57,705 nt of DNA, taken from contig JAFDHF010000032.1 of NCBI GenBank assembly GCA_019308905.1, positions 1 to 57,705 on the forward strand, given 5' to 3'. This stretch comes from Deltaproteobacteria bacterium (GTDB lineage Bacteria; Desulfobacterota; BSN033; WVXP01). The translations under genes were made by a program, and so were the position numbers. The notes under the pieces are model-generated. The model ran no database searches, had not been told where the DNA came from, and saw only the letters and a program-made list of their open reading frames with translations. Position 1 is the stretch's first letter. Each line of letters opens with the position of its first letter. Shown here piece after piece: positions 33,022 to 43,589 of this stretch.

Positions 33022-34911
33022 TCAAGGGGAGAAGGGATCGGATGGACCCGTGACGCACTCCCACAGGGCGTCCCGGAGGCCGGAGGTTCGTTCGGTCCGG
33101 CGAGAGACGGCACCACGGAAAACACTCTCCGGGCCCCACACCTCCACACTCTCCCTGGCGCGGGTGATGCCCGTGTAAAGAAGCTCCCGTGTAAGTACCG
33201 GAGAGTCCCTGTCCGGAAGGAGGAAGAGCACCCTATCGAATTCTGATCCCTGGCTTTTGTGAACGGTCATTGCATAGGCGGTTTCACTTTCCGGCAGCCT
33301 GACCGGGTTCGCCCTCTTCAGTTTTCGGTCCGGAGCGGGAAAGAATACGCGGAGCTCGCCGCCCGCCTCACCATCAGGCAGCATGATTCCGACGTCGCCG
33401 TTGAAGAGCTGGAGGTCATAGTCGTTTCTGGTAATCAGAACCGGGCGGCCGAGGTACCACTCCTGGTCAGCCTCGATGATCCTTTCCCTCTTGAGGATCC
33501 GCTCCACCAAGGAGTTGATTGCAGCGACACCGTAAGGCCCTTCCCTAAGGGCACAGAGAATCCGAAACCCATCGAATCGCCGAAAGGCCTCCCAGGGTTC
33601 ATCGGTTTTCAAGTAGTCGTGAAACCCCTCTACTACCGGTTCCCTGAGGGCACCGGGCAGAGCTTCGGGCCTCGGCAGCTCTCTCCACCCAATATCTCCA
33701 TATCTGCTGCCTGCAAGGAGTCTTGTCGCTCGATCACTGTCCCCGCTGTTCACTGCCCGGCTGAGCGCCCCGATACCGCTATCCCTCCCAAAGCGATAGC
33801 TCTCCTGAAGTTCAACAATACAGTCCTGAATCGCTGCCCCGTCCTCATCCACGAAGGGTATGTCGATCTCGCAACCTCCGACCCTTTTGAGCTCATCGGA
33901 AAAGCCCCTTGAAAAACCGTGGAAGGTCCCGGTATCACAGATGTCGCCGAGAACCGAGCCTGCCTCTACGGAAGCGAGCTGATCCCTGTCTCCCAGGAGT
34001 ATCAGCCGGGCTCGGGGGTGAAGCGCCTGGACGAGTTTCGACATGAGGGCCAGGTCTCCCATGGAAGCCTCATCAACCACCACCACGTCGTGGGGCAGGG
34101 GGTTTCCGGCATGATGCCGGAAATAGGGAGAGCCTGAAACGCTTCCGAGCAGCCTGTGTATGGTTGAGGCCTCCCGCGGGATTGCCTCCTTGACCCCTTC
34201 AGGACAATCGAGCGTCTCCCTTACCTGCTCGATCGCCTGGTGCAACCTGGCCGCAGCCTTGCCGGTCGGGGCAACAAGGGCGATCCGGAGCCTGTCCGGC
34301 TCGGCCTGCTCGATAAGCAGTGCGAGTATCTTCCCAACAGTGGTGGTCTTGCCCGTGCCGGGCCCCCCGGAAATGACGGAAAACCTGCTCGTCAGGGCAC
34401 TGAAGGCAGCCACTCTCTGCCAGTCGATCCCGCGGGTTTCGCTCCTTGGGAAGAAGCGTGTCAATCCCTGTCCGAGAAGCTCCGGATCGGTGTTCACGTA
34501 ATCCCTGCCGACACGTTTCCGGATCTGATCCGCCAGTCTCTCCTGATAATCCCAGTAGCGGTACAGATAGAGCCTCGAGTGCTCATCAAGGACCAGGGGG
34601 TTGTATTCCCCCGGTGCGCCCACCACCGGCGACTCTCTCAGCTTCCTGCACCAGTCGGCCAGCCTAGGGCAGAGCAAAGCTTCCTCTCCCTGCTCTGGAA
34701 AGGGTTTGCCCTCAAGGGCAGAGAGATCGAGGCAGACATGGCCCTTTCTGGTGTACCTGCTCACCAGAGCCGCAGCAAGAGAGACCTCAGGCACATCCCG
34801 GCCTGCAAGTCTCGCCGTGAAGCGGGCAAAATAGATGTCCAGATGAGAGAACACCCCGCTTTGGTAAAGACGGCACAGAGCGTCTTTTTCCAAGATGCCA
34901 CCTTGTTTCAA
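33022..34911 (-). CDS. recD: RecD, exodeoxyribonuclease V alpha subunit
   Basis: This is a 629-residue SF1B helicase subunit of RecBCD. The motor has SGGPGTGKTTTVGKIL (about residue 181), VAPTGKAAARLH, STIHRLLG, VVVDEASMGDLALM, LGDRDQLASVEAG and QESYRF. The C-terminal AMTVHKSQGSEFDRV and YTGITRAR complete it. It is the 5'-3' motor that works with RecB on duplex ends. Its ATG at 34911 overlaps the recB stop (ATGA). It is about the size of E. coli RecD (608). Confidence 0.96.
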   Translation of the reverse strand: MKQGGILEKDALCRLYQSGVFSHLDIYFARFTARLAGRDVPEVSLAAALVSRYTRKGHVCLDLSALEGKPFPEQGEEALLCPRLADWCRKLRESPVVGAPGEYNPLVLDEHSRLYLYRYWDYQERLADQIRKRVGRDYVNTDPELLGQGLTRFFPRSETRGIDWQRVAAFSALTSRFSVISGGPGTGKTTTVGKILALLIEQAEPDRLRIALVAPTGKAAARLHQAIEQVRETLDCPEGVKEAIPREASTIHRLLGSVSGSPYFRHHAGNPLPHDVVVVDEASMGDLALMSKLVQALHPRARLILLGDRDQLASVEAGSVLGDICDTGTFHGFSRGFSDELKRVGGCEIDIPFVDEDGAAIQDCIVELQESYRFGRDSGIGALSRAVNSGDSDRATRLLAGSRYGDIGWRELPRPEALPGALREPVVEGFHDYLKTDEPWEAFRRFDGFRILCALREGPYGVAAINSLVERILKRERIIEADQEWYLGRPVLITRNDYDLQLFNGDVGIMLPDGEAGGELRVFFPAPDRKLKRANPVRLPESETAYAMTVHKSQGSEFDRVLFLLPDRDSPVLTRELLYTGITRARESVEVWGPESVFRGAVSRRTERTSGLRDALWECVTGPSDPFSP

Positions 34912-37900
34912 GATCCCGACTCTTCCGAAGGGACTCGTGGAGCCGTAAAGCCCCCTCCCGGTCGCTGGAGGCGATCTATCAGGGTCTCGCAGAGTGCCTT
35001 TACCAGTGCTCCTGACGGCCTGTCCCTGTAAATCCCGAAGCCCGGCCCCCTTTCCGGATCCACACCACGGAGGAAGACGTAATACACCCCTCCAAAGTGC
35101 CTTTCATAGTCATAGCCGGGCATGCGGAGGCCCAGGTACTCGTTCAGCGCCACGGTGTATATCCAGTACTGGAGTGTGTAGAGTTCCTCCCTCATGGCCC
35201 TGGCCAGGCGTTCCCGGCCGTAGTCTTCCACCCTGGCACCGAGGAAGTTCGACTTCCAATCGACCAGGTAGAACCGCTCCTCGAACCGGAAGACCATATC
35301 CATGAATCCCTTCATGAATCCCCTGACAGGGGAGAATCTAAGCCTCCCCTCAAACTCCGGCAATTCTGCCGGGAGATCGGATCCGGCGTACTCCCGAAAA
35401 ACCCCTTTCAGAATATCCGGAGAGACGGATTTCAGTGGGAAATAGAACTCGAGTTCGTTGAGCCGATCCTTATTCTCGACGCGGGATAGGGTAAGGCCTT
35501 CCTGTCCCGGCTCGAGGGGCGTGGAAATCACCTTCCGGATCATATCGCAGAGGGTTTCCTCCCAAAATGATCCAAACCCGTATTCGGTGAGCTTGTCGGC
35601 AACGAGTCTCCTTACGGCAGAGCCGTCTTGCTCCGTAAAATCCAGATGCTCGAGCAGATCGTGAAGAAGCGTGCCTGCCCTCGCTCCTCTGGGAAAAGAA
35701 AAGATCCCTGAGGGTTCCTCCTCGATGGCCGGCCCTCCAATGGCCGCCAGATCCTCCCCATCAACCGGACGGACTGCATCACGATCCGCCAGTTCCGCAG
35801 TGTGCGGCTGGTCGAAGCCCGACAACAGGGAGGAGAAACTCGAAATCCCCCAGTTTCGATCTATCCTTCCGGCGAATTCCCGGCAGGTGAGTTCGAATCT
35901 GCCGGCGGGCGATACCCGATACTCTCTCCCCTCTTCCCTCTCCATCTCGGAGAGCCTGATGGTTCCACGGGCATTATCCTGGATGGCTTTCAATTCCCGG
36001 TAGACATCTCCCTCATCCAGGGTCGCAAACCTCTCTGCCGTCGCCTCCACGATCTCCTCCGCCTTCCCCGGGCCTGGTTGATGAAAAAGGTAAGCCAGGG
36101 CGGAAGTCTCCGCCTCGTTGAACCTTCCCCAGACGAGGTAACAACGGTTCCTTGCCCTGGTCAGGGCCACATAGAGGAGCCGGAGGTTCTCTGCCAGCAG
36201 TTCCTTTTCGGCAAGCCTCCGGTGCTCTTCGATCGTCTCAGACCCGAGATCGAGGGTCAGCCTCATGTTTTCCCGCTCATCATGGAAGGCAAAAGGCCCG
36301 CCCGTGTTTCTGACCCTCGACCCTTCCCAGCAAAAGGGGCAGAACACAACGGGGTACTGGAGGCCTTTGCTCTTGTGGATGGTCACGAGTTTCACGGCAT
36401 TCTCATCGCTTTCCAGACGGAGCTGATGTTCCTCCAGCCGCGGAGTGCTCGAATCCCTCTGCTCCGAAAGCCATTTCAGGAGCCCGGCCATGCCGAGTCT
36501 TCTCTCCGCCGATACCTGTTGAAGCACCTCGACGAGGTGGAGGATGTTCGTGCTCCGGCGCTCCCCGTCGGGAAAAGCCATGAGCCGGCCGAGAACCCCT
36601 TGTTCCCACATAAAACGCCGGAACATCCTGGCAAAACCCCTCTGCCTCCACTGGTCGTGATACTCCTTGAACCTGCCCAGCCATCCCTCCAGTGCGGCTT
36701 GATTCTCCGGCCGATTCTCCAGCTCTTCTCCCCTCACCCCCATCATATCTGTGGCCAGGGCAGCCTTGAGGCGTCTTTCGTTCTTCGGCTCGACCATTGC
36801 CGCCAGGATCCTCTCCATCTCAAGGGCCTCGTCCGAGTCGAACAGGTTTGCCGTGCTGTAAAGAACGCTTCGGATTCGAAGCCCCAGGAGAGCCTTCTGC
36901 ATCTGGCGGGCCTCCTCGTTTCTACGAACCAGAACGGCGATATCCCTCTCGCCCAGCGGCATCTCCCCCAAGAGAGCCCTCTTGTCTCTACCGAGTTGGA
37001 GAAGACGCGAGATCTCCGCTGCTACGGCCCTCTGGATAAGCTCCCTGCCCTCCGTTTTGGTCACAGGCTTTCCCCTGTCCGTGACCTTGTCCGCATTGAG
37101 CAACAACAGCCGAAAAGGGGGCTCGCTCTTACCGTCTATCACCAGCAGATCCCTGTCCTGCCCGGGTGCCGGTCTGGCCGGTTGGAAGCGGATCTCATCG
37201 TACACAAAGGGACGCTCCGGATTCGTGAAAATCGTGTTCACCGCGGTCACCAGGGCAGGTTCTGATCGCCAGTTCTCGCGGAGGGTGTATCGTCTCTTCA
37301 CATCTCTTGAAGCCTCCATGTACGCGAAGACATCGGCACCACGGAAGCCGTATATGGCCTGTTTTGGGTCGCCAATCAGAAAGAGGATGCTGTTGCCGCC
37401 CTCAAAGACTCTCCTGAAGATCCCATACTGGATCGGATCCGTATCCTGGAACTCGTCGATGAGAGCCGCCTTGAATTTCCTGCGAACCGCCCTGGCAAGA
37501 TCCTGCCCGCTCGGCCCCTCAAGGGCGCGGTGCAGGTTCAGGAGGAGATCGTCGAAGGACTGAACATTTCTCTCCCTTTTCCTCTTTGCGAGCTCCTCGC
37601 CGACGTACCGGAACAGTTCGGCCTTCAAACCCAGGAGACGCCGGCCCAAGACCTCATCAAGATCCCTCTTCTTCTTGGCGAGGTCTTCACAGAGATCGAA
37701 GAAGGGATGCGCCGGAACAGCAGAACCCTGCTTTGCCGACTCCCTGAGCACACTCGAGGTAAACTTCCCGAAGCCCTCGAAGAGTTCCGGATTGCTTCTG
37801 CCTGATGCCAACCAGGCGTCCATGCTCCGGATCCAGCCGGAGACCGCGGCAGGTCTGTATACCGATTTCTTGAGGCCTGGATGAGAGGTAAGAATACCTT

Positions 37901-38600
37901 CGATCTCCTCCCGTACCGAGGGCCAGGCCCTGCGAACCTCGTCGAAACAGCTCTGAAACGCGCTTTCCTGGCCGGAGGTATCCGGAATGTCAACCTCTGG
38001 GATTACCTTCACATAAGGCCGGCCCACACGACCACCCACCAGGGAGAGGAGACCATCCGGGGTGAATTTCCTGTTCATCGCATAGTTCGCGAACACCGGG
38101 GTGGCACGATAGAGGTGGCGGCGCCAGAAATCCTCCACGACCTCCCGTTTGATATCTTCCTCATAGGTCACCAGCTCGGTATCGAAGAGGCTGCCGCTTT
38201 CAAAGGCGTTCTCGCGGAGCACTGCCCGGCAGAACCCATGGATGGTGAATACCGCGGCCTGGTCGAAATCCCTCAGCGCCTCTTTGAGGACCTCCTGTGC
38301 CTGCACCGCATCGGCGTGGTTCTTTACCAGACCGTCGAGAAGCCGGTCTCCACTGCCCCCGGCAGAGAACGCAAGAGCGGCTTCCCTCAGCGTTGCCCGG
38401 ATCCTGTCTCTCAACTCCTCCGTGGCGGCCTCGGTAAAAGTGACAACCAATATCTCCTTTACGGACAGCTCCTTCTCCAGGACGAGCCTGAGAAACAGCC
38501 CCGTGACAGCGTGTGTCTTCCCTGTCCCGGCACTGGCCTCGATGAGGTTTGTACCTTCAAGGGGGCTCTTCAAGAGATCGAAATGCTCAAATCCTGCCAT
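34908..38600 (-). CDS. recB: RecB, exodeoxyribonuclease V beta subunit
   Basis: The product is 1230 residues from the ATG at 38600, where MAGFEHFDLLKSPLEG starts normal RecB. An open frame to 38813 overlaps recC and is rejected. SF1A motor motifs are EASAGTGKTHAVTGL, VVTFTEAATEELRDR, ALIDEFQDTDPIQY, LIGDPKQAIYGFRGADV, TIHKSKGLQYPVVF and YVALTRAR. The nuclease domain near the C-terminus has HDLLEHLD, a GFMDMVF acidic residue and the VDWKSN D-x-K motif, so the nuclease looks active. The start overlaps the end of recC by 14 bases. Confidence 0.96.
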   Translation of the reverse strand: MAGFEHFDLLKSPLEGTNLIEASAGTGKTHAVTGLFLRLVLEKELSVKEILVVTFTEAATEELRDRIRATLREAALAFSAGGSGDRLLDGLVKNHADAVQAQEVLKEALRDFDQAAVFTIHGFCRAVLRENAFESGSLFDTELVTYEEDIKREVVEDFWRRHLYRATPVFANYAMNRKFTPDGLLSLVGGRVGRPYVKVIPEVDIPDTSGQESAFQSCFDEVRRAWPSVREEIEGILTSHPGLKKSVYRPAAVSGWIRSMDAWLASGRSNPELFEGFGKFTSSVLRESAKQGSAVPAHPFFDLCEDLAKKKRDLDEVLGRRLLGLKAELFRYVGEELAKRKRERNVQSFDDLLLNLHRALEGPSGQDLARAVRRKFKAALIDEFQDTDPIQYGIFRRVFEGGNSILFLIGDPKQAIYGFRGADVFAYMEASRDVKRRYTLRENWRSEPALVTAVNTIFTNPERPFVYDEIRFQPARPAPGQDRDLLVIDGKSEPPFRLLLLNADKVTDRGKPVTKTEGRELIQRAVAAEISRLLQLGRDKRALLGEMPLGERDIAVLVRRNEEARQMQKALLGLRIRSVLYSTANLFDSDEALEMERILAAMVEPKNERRLKAALATDMMGVRGEELENRPENQAALEGWLGRFKEYHDQWRQRGFARMFRRFMWEQGVLGRLMAFPDGERRSTNILHLVEVLQQVSAERRLGMAGLLKWLSEQRDSSTPRLEEHQLRLESDENAVKLVTIHKSKGLQYPVVFCPFCWEGSRVRNTGGPFAFHDERENMRLTLDLGSETIEEHRRLAEKELLAENLRLLYVALTRARNRCYLVWGRFNEAETSALAYLFHQPGPGKAEEIVEATAERFATLDEGDVYRELKAIQDNARGTIRLSEMEREEGREYRVSPAGRFELTCREFAGRIDRNWGISSFSSLLSGFDQPHTAELADRDAVRPVDGEDLAAIGGPAIEEEPSGIFSFPRGARAGTLLHDLLEHLDFTEQDGSAVRRLVADKLTEYGFGSFWEETLCDMIRKVISTPLEPGQEGLTLSRVENKDRLNELEFYFPLKSVSPDILKGVFREYAGSDLPAELPEFEGRLRFSPVRGFMKGFMDMVFRFEERFYLVDWKSNFLGARVEDYGRERLARAMREELYTLQYWIYTVALNEYLGLRMPGYDYERHFGGVYYVFLRGVDPERGPGFGIYRDRPSGALVKALCETLIDRLQRPGGGFTAPRVPSEESGS

Positions 38601-41600
38601 CTCTTCTATCTGCCTCGTGTTCCAGGAGGGGTTCGAACACCTCCAGGGCGATCTCGCAGAATGCAGCCTCCAGTGGATCAACACCGGAAAAACAGAGCCG
38701 ATAGTACGGATCTTCCTTTTCACCCCGTACCCAATCGCTCCCAGTCCACTGCCGGCGGGCTTTCTGGAGCGATTCGGCCTGGGATCTGCCCCTCCTCTTG
38801 ACCCCATCTGCATACAGCCACGAAGACTCCGGGAAGAAACAGAGCGGCCTCGTCAATCCCTCCCAATACCTCCCAAGGAGCTTTCCAAGAATTTCCCGGC
38901 TGTTCTCAACAGGGCTGTATTCCCAGGCAGCCCACACCGGATCCTTACCCCTCTGTCTGTCCAGCCCCACCAGGATGCTGGTCCGGGGACAGCCGGCGGC
39001 CCCGGCGCTGTTGAGAACCAGGTGATAGACCCATATCTTCAACCGGTCCTTGGGCCTCACCCGGGCATAGCGGTACTCCACCAGCCTCCCTCCATAGATA
39101 TTGTCGATTCTCCCAGTCAGCCTGAAGCCCGAAACTCTCAGGTCGACCTCGACAGGCTCGGGGGTCCTATCTCGCAGGCAGTCCCGGGTCTTCTCGACAA
39201 AAGCCTGAACGCCCTGACTGAGCCGTTCGTACAGGCACTCCCCCGCAGTCCCATGGGGAAGGCGACCCGAGGCCTTGACCGGCTGCAGAAAGTCCCCGAG
39301 GTCTCGCCCCGCAAATCCCCTTTCCACCAGATCCTGCTCCAAGAGATACCTTTCCAGACCCTTCAGCTCGAAGGATTCTCTCTCAGCGAGAACCTGCGCT
39401 TCCTGCTCAAGATAGACCCCCAACCGCCTGTTGAGCAGGAACCTTGCCGGGTTTGCGAGAAAGCCGCAAAGATCACCCACCTCAAGGGTCTTCCATTCCT
39501 CTTCGGGCTCGGCAAGCCCTTTGGAAATAAAGGGAACAGCCTCCCCGGCCTCCTGCAAGGCCCTGGCTGCCTGGAGGCTTTCCTTTGAGTAGCTGAAGAG
39601 CCTGCCGTCCTTCTTGAAATACTCTGGGCTGAAAGCCTGAAGCCTGTGCTTTGTAACGAGATGGTCCACCATTGTCTTCCCCGGGATCTCAAAACCCTGT
39701 TCCACGTAGTCCACCAGTTCACTCACAAGCACCGAAGGCGGCCTGAGGCTGTTGTCCTGGATGCTCTGCCCCACATAACTGATGTAGAGCCTCTCTCTAG
39801 CCGAGAGAATCGCCTCGAGAAACAGATACCGGTCCTCATCCCGGAGGGACCGGTCACCGGGCCGCGGGTCCTTTGCCATCAGGTCGAAACCGAGCGGCCT
39901 TGACTGCCTGGGATAGGCGTCCCCATTCATGCCCACAAGGCAGATCACCCTGAAGGGGATGCTTCGCATGGGGAGCATGGCGCAGAAAGTCGTTCTCCCG
40001 GTGATGAATCCAAAGCCGAAGCCCTCACCCTGCAACTGGGTCTCCAGATGCCACTTGATGACATTGATTCCGATCTCTTGGTCGAACACCCCGCCCATGG
40101 CCGAGAGTTCGGCCAGGGCCGCCCGTATTGCCTGCACTTCCCTCTCTGCCTCGTCATCGGGTTGGAAGAAGGCATCAAGAACCTCCCTCAGGGTGACCGC
40201 CCATTCATCCAGGGTCTGCGGCCTACCAAGAGACCTGGTGTGAGAAAAAAGCTCCTCCGCGAAATGGACAAACGCCCCGAGCACCGAGGTCTCGCTCCCC
40301 TCTACGTGGTCATAGGGGAGGACGCCGCGGAACATCTTCTCCTCCCCCCCGGGCATTGCATAGCCGAGAAGGAGCCTGTCCAGGCCGGCCCTCCAGGTGT
40401 TTTCCTGAAATTCCGGCAGCCCCAGCTCGCTCCGGCTCTTTCCGTCGATTCCCCACCTGATCCGTGTCTCGTCCACCCATCTCAGAATCAGGTCGAGATC
40501 ACGCTCTGACAGACCGAACCTCCGCTGCACTGCCTGCGTCTCCAGCAGGGCCAGGACCTGTGAGACTCCGAACCGCCCACCCCAGAGCTCAAGAATCGCC
40601 AGGAAGGTCTCAACAATACCGCTCTCCTTCCTGATACTCCGGTCAGCAATGCTGAAGGGAATCCATCTCGGATCGTCTCTCCGGCGATCGAAGACGGCCT
40701 GAATATAAGGCGCATATGATTCAATATCCGGTGTCATGACCAGAATGTCTCTCGGCATCAGGGTCGGATCTTTCTCAAACAGATCGAGAAGGCTGTCGTG
40801 GAGGACCTCGATCTCCCGCATGGGACTGTGGCACGAGTGGATCTGGATCGACCTGTCGCTCTCTGCAATCCGTTTCTTGCCCTCTCTTGCTCCGTTTCGG
40901 TCTCTGAGGTTGAGAATGTCGGACTGGATGCAGGAAAGTAGATCCCCCTCGCCCGGATCCACGAACGCCCGAATCTCGTCACAGTCAAACCCGGTCACCA
41001 GATCAAAGAAATCCCTCCCCTGCCTGCCCATTGAGGCAAGCAGGCCGTTTCCCCTTTCCAGATGGAGGTCATCTCGAGAAAGACCCCGACCGGCCTGTCT
41101 GCCCGTGTTTTTTCTCATCTCCCGGTCGGAGAGGATGTCGCCCCAGTACTCGCCGCAGGGGTTCATGAGAAAGAGGTTCACTTCGCTGAACCTCGATATC
41201 GCGGCAAAGACCTGCATGTGAAACCGCGGGAGGGCTGAGATCCCAAACACGGAAACCCTCTCCGGCAGGCCCTCTATCTCAAGGGAAGGCCTCTCAAGGG
41301 CAGAGAAAAGGGCTTCCCCGATGGCCGCCCGGTGTCTGTCCTCCTCGCCTTTGGCCAGTTCTCTCCAGAGCACCGCCTGCCAGTGGTCCTCTCTGCCCTT
41401 TTCCCACCCGAGAATCATCTCCGGCCGGAAGAGCAGGTACTGGTCAAACATGTCGGCGATCTGCACCGAAAGCTGGAAGCGCTTGAGGTCTTCCCGGCCC
41501 CCTTCCAGATAGCTCCTGAGACTCTCAAAGCCGTCCCTGGTGATGCAGGAGGGTAGCAGCTTCATGATCTTCCATCTCATCACCCGCGGGTCAAAGGGCG

Positions 41601-41853
41601 AACGCTCGGGTAGAGACGGGACCACTCTCCGGGAGATGTCATAGACAAAGCGGTTCGGGAAGGGGAAACTACAGTTGGCACAGACCCCGTGGCGCCTGGC
41701 AAGTTCCATGGAGACCCAGCGCTCCATGCCCTTGCTCTGGACCACGATGATCTCCTTGGCCAGGGGCGAGCTCAGAGGTTTCCTGAGTACATCTGCCAGC
41801 GCTTCAACGAGGATCTCCAGGCGGTTGCCGGTATAGAGTCTCAGGAAAGCCAT
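38587..41853 (-). CDS. recC: RecC, exodeoxyribonuclease V gamma subunit
   Basis: This is 1088 residues against 1122 in E. coli. The N-terminus (LYTGNRLEILVEALADVL, VVQSKGMERWVSMELAR, CSFPFPNRFVYDI), RDILVMTPDIESYAPYIQAVF and LPMRSIPFRVICLVGMNGDAYPR are characteristic of RecC. RecC lacks its own motor but holds the complex together and recognises Chi. It is the first gene of a recC-recB-recD operon with overlaps at both junctions. Upstream, TTGAAC (41934-41929) may be part of a weak minus-strand promoter. Confidence 0.96.
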   Translation of the reverse strand: MAFLRLYTGNRLEILVEALADVLRKPLSSPLAKEIIVVQSKGMERWVSMELARRHGVCANCSFPFPNRFVYDISRRVVPSLPERSPFDPRVMRWKIMKLLPSCITRDGFESLRSYLEGGREDLKRFQLSVQIADMFDQYLLFRPEMILGWEKGREDHWQAVLWRELAKGEEDRHRAAIGEALFSALERPSLEIEGLPERVSVFGISALPRFHMQVFAAISRFSEVNLFLMNPCGEYWGDILSDREMRKNTGRQAGRGLSRDDLHLERGNGLLASMGRQGRDFFDLVTGFDCDEIRAFVDPGEGDLLSCIQSDILNLRDRNGAREGKKRIAESDRSIQIHSCHSPMREIEVLHDSLLDLFEKDPTLMPRDILVMTPDIESYAPYIQAVFDRRRDDPRWIPFSIADRSIRKESGIVETFLAILELWGGRFGVSQVLALLETQAVQRRFGLSERDLDLILRWVDETRIRWGIDGKSRSELGLPEFQENTWRAGLDRLLLGYAMPGGEEKMFRGVLPYDHVEGSETSVLGAFVHFAEELFSHTRSLGRPQTLDEWAVTLREVLDAFFQPDDEAEREVQAIRAALAELSAMGGVFDQEIGINVIKWHLETQLQGEGFGFGFITGRTTFCAMLPMRSIPFRVICLVGMNGDAYPRQSRPLGFDLMAKDPRPGDRSLRDEDRYLFLEAILSARERLYISYVGQSIQDNSLRPPSVLVSELVDYVEQGFEIPGKTMVDHLVTKHRLQAFSPEYFKKDGRLFSYSKESLQAARALQEAGEAVPFISKGLAEPEEEWKTLEVGDLCGFLANPARFLLNRRLGVYLEQEAQVLAERESFELKGLERYLLEQDLVERGFAGRDLGDFLQPVKASGRLPHGTAGECLYERLSQGVQAFVEKTRDCLRDRTPEPVEVDLRVSGFRLTGRIDNIYGGRLVEYRYARVRPKDRLKIWVYHLVLNSAGAAGCPRTSILVGLDRQRGKDPVWAAWEYSPVENSREILGKLLGRYWEGLTRPLCFFPESSWLYADGVKRRGRSQAESLQKARRQWTGSDWVRGEKEDPYYRLCFSGVDPLEAAFCEIALEVFEPLLEHEADRRDGRI

Positions 41854-41972
41854 AGAGCTTTGCCTTGGAGCTGTCCGAATTGCGAAACCACCGATAGTCT
41901 TCTAAGAATAATCCTTAAAGGTCCCCACGTTCAAGCCGGTCCATCCCCTTCTCCGATCCGAAGGGAAAAGTA

Positions 41973-42008
41973 TTAAACTCTCGCCGTGCTTCTGGTATTA
42001 TTGCAGGC
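41973..42008 (+). promoter_or_regulatory. Promoter of the TPP-enzyme gene
   Basis: TTAAAC (41973-41978) and TATTAT (41996-42001) are separated by 17 bp, with a start near 42008 and a 48-nt leader to the ATG at 42056. Confidence 0.5.
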
Positions 42009-42055
42009 ACGGCAGATTCAGGAGGAAAGACGAGCACGATCAAGGGGGTTCAAAC

Positions 42056-43589
42056 ATGACGCGCATGTCAGGGGGGGCCGCGATCGTCCAATCTCTGGTC
42101 TCCCACGGTGTTGACCGGATCTTCGGGTTGCCCGGGGTACAGATCTACAGCCTTTTCGACGCCCTGTATGAGGCTCGGGACAGGATCGGCGTGATCGGGA
42201 CCCGCCATGAGCAGGGGGCGGCCTATATGGCCTTCGGCTATGCGGCTTCAACCGGCCAGGTGGGTACCTATGCGGTTGTACCGGGCCCCGGCGTGCTCAA
42301 CACGACCGCCGCCCTGTGCACGGCCTATGGCTCGAATACTCCGGTTTTGTGTATCACGGGGCAGGTTCCTTCGGCTTATCTGGGAAGAGGGCAAGGCCAT
42401 CTCCATGAACTGCCGGATCAACTGGCTACCATGCGCACCCTCACCAAATGGGCGGCCCGGATCGATCATCCCGCGCGGGTTCCCAGCCTGGTAGCGGAGG
42501 CTTTCAGGCAAATGAACTCGGGCCGGCCAGGACCGGTGGAGCTGGAAATGTGCTGGGATATCATGGACATGGAGGCGGAAGTCGAGATAGCCGGGCCTGG
42601 TCCGGGCGAACCGCCTGTTCCTCCTGACCTTGAACAGATCGAACGAGCAGCCGAGATGGTCGCGGGAGCCGAGAAACCCATGATAGTGGTTGGTGGCGGT
42701 GCCCTTGGAGCGAGGCAAGAAATCCTTGAACTTGCGCAGACCCTCCAGGCCCCGGTAGTATCTTTTCGAAGGGGCCGGGGGATCGTGAGTGATCGGCACG
42801 ACCTGGGATTGGCCCCGCAGGTCCAAGGATCTCAAGCTTATTCGGATTGACATCGATCCGGTAGAAATGGTCAGGCTCAAGCCCGATGTGGGGATCGTCG
42901 GGGATTCCAGGACCGTCGTTCGGGAGCTGATTGGGGCCGTCCAAAGAGTCCACCGTGTCCGATCCTCCCGCAAAGAGGAGATTCGTGAAGCAAAAGCCAA
43001 AGCCGCCCGTGACATACAGAAGGTCCAGCCGCAGATGTCTTTCCTCGAAGTCATCCGCGAGGTACTTCCACCGGACGGCTTCTTTGTCGAAGAGATCTGC
43101 CAGGTTGGTTTTGCCTCGTGGTTCGGCTTTCCCGTCTATGAACCCCGGACCTTTGTGACCTGCGGGTATCAGCAAACCCTCGGCTTTGGATTCCCCACCG
43201 CTCTTGGGGTGAAGGTGGCAAACCCCGGCAAGGCCGTGGTCTCCGTCACCGGAGACGGGGGCTTCATGTTCGGGATGCACGAACTTGCAACAGCCGTCCA
43301 GTACAATATCGGGGTCGTAACGATCGTCTTCAACAACGGCGGCTACGGCAATGTCAGGCGCGATCAGAAAAAGAGGTTCGGCGGCCGTCTGATCTCCTCT
43401 GAACTGCTGAACCCCGACTTCGTACGTCTCGGGGAATCCTTTGGAGCGGCGGCGTACCGGGCCGGCACACCCAAGGAACTCAAAACCGCCCTGGAAAGAG
43501 CCCTTGCAAGCGATGCCCCTTCCCTTATCGAAGTACCTGTTGAAAGAGACTCCGAGGCGAGTCCCTGGGAACTCATATATCCCCGATAG
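42056..43589 (+). pseudogene. Thiamine-pyrophosphate enzyme (acetolactate-synthase-like) with internal deletion and frameshift
   Basis: Two reading frames make up one TPP enzyme. The first (42056-42850) has IFGLPGVQIYSLFDAL, the catalytic RHEQGAAYMAFGYA and VVPGPGVLNTTAAL, and continues to RGRGIVSDRHDLGL. The second frame resumes at KDLKLIRIDIDPVEM near 42830 and carries the TPP/Mg motif GDGGFMFGMHELATAVQYNIGVVTIVFNNGGYG. Family members normally have about 30 more residues between these points, covering the end of the central domain (the A-D-V-V-L-x-V-G-T-R-L type strand). The frame therefore changes at a deletion that is not a multiple of three. Either the gene is dead or the assembly dropped bases here. 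The substrate is not identifiable. Confidence 0.8.

Noticed and set aside
38601-38813. N-terminal extension of RecB upstream of the ATG at 38600
   Set aside because: The extra 71 residues overlap recC in another frame, are basic and low in family character, and the normal RecB N-terminus starts at 38600.
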